Assembly (NCBI GenBank): GCA_030835185.1
Contig: JAUQWL010000083.1
Location: forward strand, 1 to 9,787
DNA from: Solirubrobacterales bacterium
GTDB lineage: Bacteria; Actinomycetota; Thermoleophilia; Solirubrobacterales; 70-9
Direction: 5' to 3'
DNA: 9,787 nucleotides
Each line of letters starts with the position of its first letter. The stretch's first letter is position 1. A program made the translations under genes and the position numbers. Of the stretch, positions 5,706 to 9,787 are shown piece after piece. The notes beneath the pieces are model-generated. The model was not told where the DNA came from and made no database searches. It was given only the letters and a program-made list of their open reading frames with translations.

Positions 5706-6701
5706 GTGTCCAGTTCCAGGTACAAATTGCCAGCCGCGCTCATCATCGCCGGCGTGTTCGCAGTCGGTGTCGTCGCTTGCGGCGGCAACGGCAGCAGCGA
5801 CTCTTCGTCGGGAGGCGCCGGCAATCTCTCCGGCAACATCCGCATCGATGGTTCCAGTACCGTCGCCCCGCTGACCGAGGCGATGGCCGAGGGTTTCCAG
5901 ACCGAGAATCCCGACGTCAAGGTGACGGTCGGTACCTCGGGCACCGGTGGTGGCTTCGAAAAGTTCTGCGTCGGAGAGACCGATGCCAACGACGCCTCGG
6001 ATGCGATCGACGACGAACAGAAGAAGATGTGCGCTGACAGCAACGTCGAGTGGGAAGAGATCCAGGTCGCCAACGACGCTCTCTCGGTGGTCGTGAATCC
6101 GCAGAACCCGGTCAAGTGCCTCACCCTCGATCAGCTGTCCCAGGTCTGGGACGCCGGCTCGAAGGTCACCGACTGGAGCCAGGTAGACGGTCTCGACCCG
6201 CCGTTCGACGCCGAGGCGACCCTGTTCGGTCCCGGCACAGACTCCGGCACCTTCGCCTATTTCACCGAGGTCGTAAACGGGGAAGAAGGCAGGCAGCGCA
6301 CCGACTACAACAACGTCGGCGAAGACGACAACCAGACGGTGACCGGCGTCGCCGGCGCACCGGGCGGAATCGGCTATTTCGGCTTCTCCTTCCTCCGGGA
6401 GAACGAGGGGACGATCACCGGCCTGGAGATCGACAGCGGCGACGGCTGCGTCGCTCCGTCGCCTGGGACCGTCCAGGACGGGACCTACACCCCTCTGGCC
6501 CGCCCGCTGTTCATCTACCCGTCGGCGTCGGCTCTCGAGAAGCCGGAGTTCGACGCCTTCATGGAGTACTACCTCCAGAACGTCAACAGCGTCGCCGAAA
6601 GTATCGGCTTCATCGGTCTCACCGGCGAGCAGCTCTCGGACAACGAGACCAAGCTGAATGAGCTGATCGACAAGGCAGGCGGCGAGACCCCGGCCGGCTG
6701 A
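5706..6701 (+). CDS. pstS: Phosphate ABC transporter substrate-binding lipoprotein PstS
   Basis: The protein is 331 aa from GTG 5706, with an excellent AAGGAG at 5695-5700, 5 nt upstream. A lipoprotein signal peptide ends in the lipobox VVAC (lipidated Cys25), followed by a Gly/Ser-rich linker (26-40), as in Gram-positive and actinobacterial lipoproteins tethered to the outer membrane face. Phosphate-binding signatures: DGSSTVAP (48-55), GTSGTGGGFEKF (76-87), TDANDASDAID (92-102, with the acceptor aspartate of the PstS pocket) and GPGTDSGTFAYF (175-186). Four further cysteines (88, 109, 138, 248) could form two disulfides. Role: captures extracellular orthophosphate and delivers it to PstC/PstA. 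It is the first gene of the pst operon, behind the tandem PHO box; the 35-nt gap to pstC has no terminator. Confidence 0.95.
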   Translation: MSSSRYKLPAALIIAGVFAVGVVACGGNGSSDSSSGGAGNLSGNIRIDGSSTVAPLTEAMAEGFQTENPDVKVTVGTSGTGGGFEKFCVGETDANDASDAIDDEQKKMCADSNVEWEEIQVANDALSVVVNPQNPVKCLTLDQLSQVWDAGSKVTDWSQVDGLDPPFDAEATLFGPGTDSGTFAYFTEVVNGEEGRQRTDYNNVGEDDNQTVTGVAGAPGGIGYFGFSFLRENEGTITGLEIDSGDGCVAPSPGTVQDGTYTPLARPLFIYPSASALEKPEFDAFMEYYLQNVNSVAESIGFIGLTGEQLSDNETKLNELIDKAGGETPAG

Positions 6702-6736
6702 CCGTCGACCGGATCGCCTGAAGAAACGAACCGACG

Positions 6737-7705
6737 ATGGAAGCACGGGACACAATCGGGGCCTTCGGGTCCGTGGACGAGGCAAGGCCGGCCACGATCC
6801 TGGAGGCTCCGTCCCCCCGCTACGGGGAGAAGCTGATCAAATGGGTGCTCGCGGCCTGCGCCCTGCTTTCGGTGCTGACGACGACGGCGATCGTGGTCTC
6901 GCTGCTGGTTCCCACTTTCGATTTCTTCACCAGGGACGGCGTCGGCCTCGGCGAGTTTCTGTTCGGGACGGGATGGGCCCCGACCTTCCAGCCGGCCTCG
7001 TTCGGCGTCCTGCCGATTCTGGTCGGCACCCTGAGCACCAGCCTCTGGGGCATGCTCTTCGCGGTCCCGATCGGTCTGGCCGCGGCCGTCTGGCTCAGCG
7101 AGTACGCCTCGCCGCGTCAGCGCAAGGTGGTAAAGCCGGTGCTCGAGGTGCTGGCCGGAATACCAACTGTGGCAATCGGCATCTTCGGCCTGGTCTTCCT
7201 CAGCCCGCTGATCGAGGACGTCTTCCCCTTCATGGTCAACGTGCCGCCGTTCAGCGCCGGCGTTGCCGGCCTGGCGATCGGGTTGATGATCGTGCCGATC
7301 ATCGCCTCGCTCTCCGACGATGCGATGCGCTCGGTGCCCGGCGGTCTGCGCGAAGCAGCCTACGGTCTCGGGTCGACCCGGATGAAAGTGTCCACCCGGG
7401 TCGTTTTCCCGGCGGCGATATCCGGCATCATCGCTTCGCTCGTGCTCGCCGGCTCACGGGCTGTCGGAGAGACCATGGTCGTGCTGCTGGTCGCCGGCGC
7501 CTCGCCCAACCTGACCTTCGACCCCGGATCGTCGGTGCTCACGATGACCGCCTTCATCGGGCAGACCGCGACCGGCGACATCTCGACCGGCTCGATCACC
7601 TACGACACGATCTTCGCCGTCGGCTCGCTGCTGTTCGTCATCACCCTCGCCCTCAACCTTTTCGCCATACGGATGGTCCGCAAGTATCGGGAGGTATACG
7701 AGTAA
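6737..7705 (+). CDS. pstC: Phosphate ABC transporter permease PstC
   Basis: The protein is 322 aa from ATG 6737, with a weak GAAGAAA ribosome site. A cytoplasmic N-terminal tail of about 33 residues is followed by about six hydrophobic segments (roughly 34-57, 91-120, 137-157, 172-192, 225-250, 292-313), as expected for this permease. Seen: SEYASPRQRKVVKPVLEVLAG, IPTVAIGIFG (142-151) and the cytoplasmic EAA-type loop GGLREAAYGLGSTRMK followed by VVFPAAISGI (about 202-231), which docks on the ATPase. GSRAVGETMVVLLVAG is typical of PstC. Together with PstA it forms the phosphate channel. Its stop TAA overlaps the pstA ATG by one base (TAATG), which implies translational coupling. Confidence 0.95.
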   Translation: MEARDTIGAFGSVDEARPATILEAPSPRYGEKLIKWVLAACALLSVLTTTAIVVSLLVPTFDFFTRDGVGLGEFLFGTGWAPTFQPASFGVLPILVGTLSTSLWGMLFAVPIGLAAAVWLSEYASPRQRKVVKPVLEVLAGIPTVAIGIFGLVFLSPLIEDVFPFMVNVPPFSAGVAGLAIGLMIVPIIASLSDDAMRSVPGGLREAAYGLGSTRMKVSTRVVFPAAISGIIASLVLAGSRAVGETMVVLLVAGASPNLTFDPGSSVLTMTAFIGQTATGDISTGSITYDTIFAVGSLLFVITLALNLFAIRMVRKYREVYE

Positions 7706-8652
7706 TGGCTCCCCGAACCCGGATCCCGGGAACCGAGAGGGCGCGGCTTGCGACTTCGGGGGCTCACGCGACCACCCTCAGGCGCCTGACCGCCCAGCCC
7801 GGGGCGGACATCTGGAAAGGGAACATCTTCCTCGCAGCGCTCCTGTTTGCGCTGACGATCGCGCTGGCAGGCCTGGCGGCGATCATCCTGCAGGCGGCGA
7901 TCGAGGGGGCACCGGCTTTCAGCATCAAGCTGCTGACCAACGGGCCTTCGACGGTCAACCCGGAAGAGGCCGGGTTCCGTCCGGCACTGATCGGGACGCT
8001 CTACCTCATTCTCGGCGTCATCCTGCTGGTCGTACCGCTCGGCGTTGCCGCAGCGGTCTATCTGGAGGAGTACGCCGACGGAAATCGCTGGTGGAACCGG
8101 GTGGTCGAGCTCAACGTCCAGAACCTGGCCGGCGTTCCGTCGATCATCTACGGCATCCTCGGGCTCGCCTTCATCGTGCGCGGCCCGCTCGACCTCGGTT
8201 TCATTCTGGCCGCCGGCTCACTGACCCTGGCACTGCTGGTCCTGCCGACCGTGATCCTCGCTTCCCGCGAAGCTATCCGGGCGGTGCCGTCCTCGATCCG
8301 GGAGGGCTCGCTGGCTCTTGGCGCCACGCAGTGGCAGACGATCCGCCGCCAGGTGCTGCCGGCGGCCATCCCCGGTGTCGTCACCGGCGTGATCCTCGCC
8401 GTTTCCAGGGCGATCGGCGAAACGGCTCCGCTGCTTCTTGTCGGTGCGGCGACCTTCGTCACCTTCAATCCCTCCTTCCTCGGCGACGATGGCTACTCGG
8501 CCCTGCCGGTGCTGATTTTCAACTACGCGTCGAGACCCCAGGAGGAGTTTCGGGTACTGGCTGCCGCGGGCGTGGTCGTGATGCTCGTCGTCCTTCTGGC
8601 GATGAACTCGTTCGCGATCTGGCTGCGCAACCGATACGAGCAACAGTGGTAG
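7705..8652 (+). CDS. pstA: Phosphate ABC transporter permease PstA
   Basis: The protein is 315 aa from ATG 7705, one base overlapping the pstC stop. A basic, hydrophilic N-terminal tail of about 38 residues precedes roughly six membrane segments (41-63, 94-118, 141-158, 165-187, 219-235, 285-308). Family marks: VYLEEYADGNRWWNRVVE, NLAGVPSIIYGILGLAF (140-156), the EAA loop SIREGSLALGATQWQT with QVLPAAIPGVVTG (about 197-228), and SRAIGETAPLLLVGAA (234-249). It pairs with PstC as the second half of the transmembrane channel. The stop TAG is part of the AGGAGG ribosome site of pstB, so the genes are closely coupled. Confidence 0.95.
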   Translation: MAPRTRIPGTERARLATSGAHATTLRRLTAQPGADIWKGNIFLAALLFALTIALAGLAAIILQAAIEGAPAFSIKLLTNGPSTVNPEEAGFRPALIGTLYLILGVILLVVPLGVAAAVYLEEYADGNRWWNRVVELNVQNLAGVPSIIYGILGLAFIVRGPLDLGFILAAGSLTLALLVLPTVILASREAIRAVPSSIREGSLALGATQWQTIRRQVLPAAIPGVVTGVILAVSRAIGETAPLLLVGAATFVTFNPSFLGDDGYSALPVLIFNYASRPQEEFRVLAAAGVVVMLVVLLAMNSFAIWLRNRYEQQW

Positions 8653-8663
8653 GAGGAACCAGT

Positions 8664-9593
8664 TTGGGCAACAGTCCGACAGAGCAGCCCGGCAGGACCG
8701 GGCGACCGAACGAGGATGGTCAATTGCACAGTGAAAAGCCGAATGACGACAGGAGTCCGGCTCAGGGGATCTCCGTGATCCGGGAGCCGGCACGCAATGA
8801 CGACGACGCCTGGACCAAAGACACCGTTTTCGAGGTCAAAGGCGTCACCGTCTGCTACTCGGGGAAACCGGCGGTCAAGAACGTGACGATGGACATCTTC
8901 CGAAACGAGGTAACGGCGCTGATCGGCCCGTCGGGCTGCGGCAAGAGCACGCTGTTGCGCTGTCTCAACCGGATGAACGACCTGATCTCCAGCGCTTCGG
9001 TGGACGGCGAGATCCTCTACCGGGGACAGGACCTCTACGGCACGAAGGTCGATCCGGTCCAGGTCCGCAAGCTGGTCGGCATGGTGTTCCAGAAACCCAA
9101 CCCGTTTCCCAAGTCGATCTACGACAACATCGCTTTCGGACCCAGGGTAATCGGCATGGACAACGTAGAGGAGCGGGTCGAGAAGGCGCTTCGTCGCGCC
9201 GCCCTGTGGGACGAAGTCAAGGACCGCCTCGACGACAATGCGTACGGCATGTCCGGTGGCCAACAGCAGCGACTGTGCATCGCCAGGACCCTGGCCGTCG
9301 AGCCGGAGGTCATCCTCATGGACGAGCCCTGTTCGGCGCTCGACCCGATCTCGACCGGCAGGATCGAGGACCTGATGGCGGAGCTGAAGGAAGATTTCTC
9401 GATCGTAATCGTCACGCACAACATGCAGCAGGCCGCGCGGGTCTCCGACAGGACGGCCTTCCTCATCGTCGAGCTCGACGCAACCGAGGACAGCCGCTGG
9501 GGCCAGCTGGTCGAGTACGACGAGACCGGCAGGATCTTCACCAACCCGCGGGACTCGCGAACCGAGGATTACGTCACCGGGAAGGTGGGCTGA
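8664..9593 (+). CDS. pstB: Phosphate ABC transporter ATPase PstB
   Basis: The start is TTG 8664, 7 nt after a perfect AGGAGG (8651-8656), giving 309 aa. All ABC ATPase motifs are present: Walker A GPSGCGKST (88-96), Q-loop VFQKPNPFP (141-149), signature SGGQQQRL (197-204), Walker B VILMDEP (216-222) with Glu221, D-loop SALD and H-loop His252. NRMNDLI and PFPKSIYDNIAFGPR are hallmarks of PstB. It powers phosphate import through PstC/PstA. The core begins only near residue 55; the first ~50 residues are polar, so the protein is longer than the usual 250-270 aa. In-frame alternatives (TTG 8724, GTG 8775) would remove much of this tail but have weaker ribosome sites. A short insertion near 272-280 precedes the C-terminal IFTNPRDSRTEDYVTGKVG. 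Confidence 0.95.
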   Translation: MGNSPTEQPGRTGRPNEDGQLHSEKPNDDRSPAQGISVIREPARNDDDAWTKDTVFEVKGVTVCYSGKPAVKNVTMDIFRNEVTALIGPSGCGKSTLLRCLNRMNDLISSASVDGEILYRGQDLYGTKVDPVQVRKLVGMVFQKPNPFPKSIYDNIAFGPRVIGMDNVEERVEKALRRAALWDEVKDRLDDNAYGMSGGQQQRLCIARTLAVEPEVILMDEPCSALDPISTGRIEDLMAELKEDFSIVIVTHNMQQAARVSDRTAFLIVELDATEDSRWGQLVEYDETGRIFTNPRDSRTEDYVTGKVG

Positions 9594-9595
9594 AC

Positions 9596-9787
9596 ATGGC
9601 CGGGGTCGGCGACGGTTCCCGGATCCGGGTCGAGTACCAGGAGGAGCTCGTGCGGCTGGAGGAACATGCCATGGGGGGTTTCGACATGGTCGTGCTCGCC
9701 CTCGACCGTACGCTCGAAGCGGTTGCCAACCAGGACATCGGGCTGGCCCGGATCGTCATCGACGGCGACGACCAGCTCGACGGCCGC
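9596..9787 (+). CDS. phoU: Phosphate transport regulator PhoU, 3' end missing
   Basis: 64 residues are visible from ATG 9596, 2 nt after the pstB stop, with a GAAGG site about 10 nt upstream. The segment is entirely helical in character (YQEELVRLEEHAMGGFDMV, then LALDRTLEAVANQDIGLARIVIDGDDQLDG). It matches the start of the first PhoU three-helix bundle, in which a DxxID-type motif holds metal-binding acidic residues. Known role: represses Pho signalling when phosphate is plentiful and modulates the Pst transporter. Its place as last of pstSCAB-phoU supports the call. The rest lies beyond the window. Confidence 0.85.
   Translation, partial: MAGVGDGSRIRVEYQEELVRLEEHAMGGFDMVVLALDRTLEAVANQDIGLARIVIDGDDQLDGR

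Noticed and set aside
5982..6008. Ser-Asp instead of Ser-Arg in the PstS TDANDASDAID motif
   Set aside because: The same ASDA wording occurs in classical PstS proteins, so it is not an anomaly.
5340..6785. Long minus-strand open frame (481 codons) antisense to pstS
   Set aside because: It is a GC-rich shadow of pstS with low-complexity residues and no family motif; pstS on the plus strand is unambiguous.

Overview
The window is high-GC DNA with tightly packed genes, GTG and TTG starts beside ATG, 1-4 nt gene overlaps, and an Rpf-like cell-wall protein. This points to an actinobacterium in the broad sense. A Thermoleophilia/Solirubrobacterales-type organism is my best guess, but it is an inference from gene style and cannot be proved here.

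Layout. (i) 1-687, minus strand: most of a lipoate/biotin-protein ligase family gene that runs off the left edge. (ii) A short AT-richer divergent gap (688-771) holding a palindrome that could be an operator. (iii) About 772-1299: a secreted or anchored protein with a coiled-coil stretch and a C-terminal Rpf/transglycosylase-like domain; its reading frame has no ATG/GTG/TTG in front of the signal-anchor segment. (iv) 1378-4216: a translationally coupled three-gene unit made of a Ppx/GppA-like protein with eroded nucleotide/phosphate motifs, an HD-domain phosphohydrolase, and a histone-deacetylase-superfamily amidohydrolase. (v) 4295-4543, minus strand: a small exported membrane protein. (vi) 4688-5479: an OmpR/PhoB-type response regulator, divergent from the small membrane protein. 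(vii) 5706-9787: the high-affinity phosphate uptake operon pstS-pstC-pstA-pstB-phoU, with phoU cut by the right edge.

How it fits together. PstS binds phosphate outside the membrane, PstC and PstA form the channel, and PstB powers it. PhoU normally links transporter state to phosphate signalling, and the regulator upstream is the natural candidate for the PhoB/PhoP-type activator; no histidine kinase is in view. Four 11-nt-phased repeats upstream of pstS look like a tandem PHO box. A second two-unit copy lies in the opposite orientation between the small membrane protein and the regulator gene. This suggests that both the divergent small gene and the regulator belong to the same phosphate-starvation regulon. 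The Ppx-like/HD pair next door may also connect to phosphate or polyphosphate/(p)ppGpp metabolism, but that is inference.

No rRNA, tRNA, CRISPR array, insertion sequence or integration site was seen. No gene-free stretch exceeds about 230 bases.
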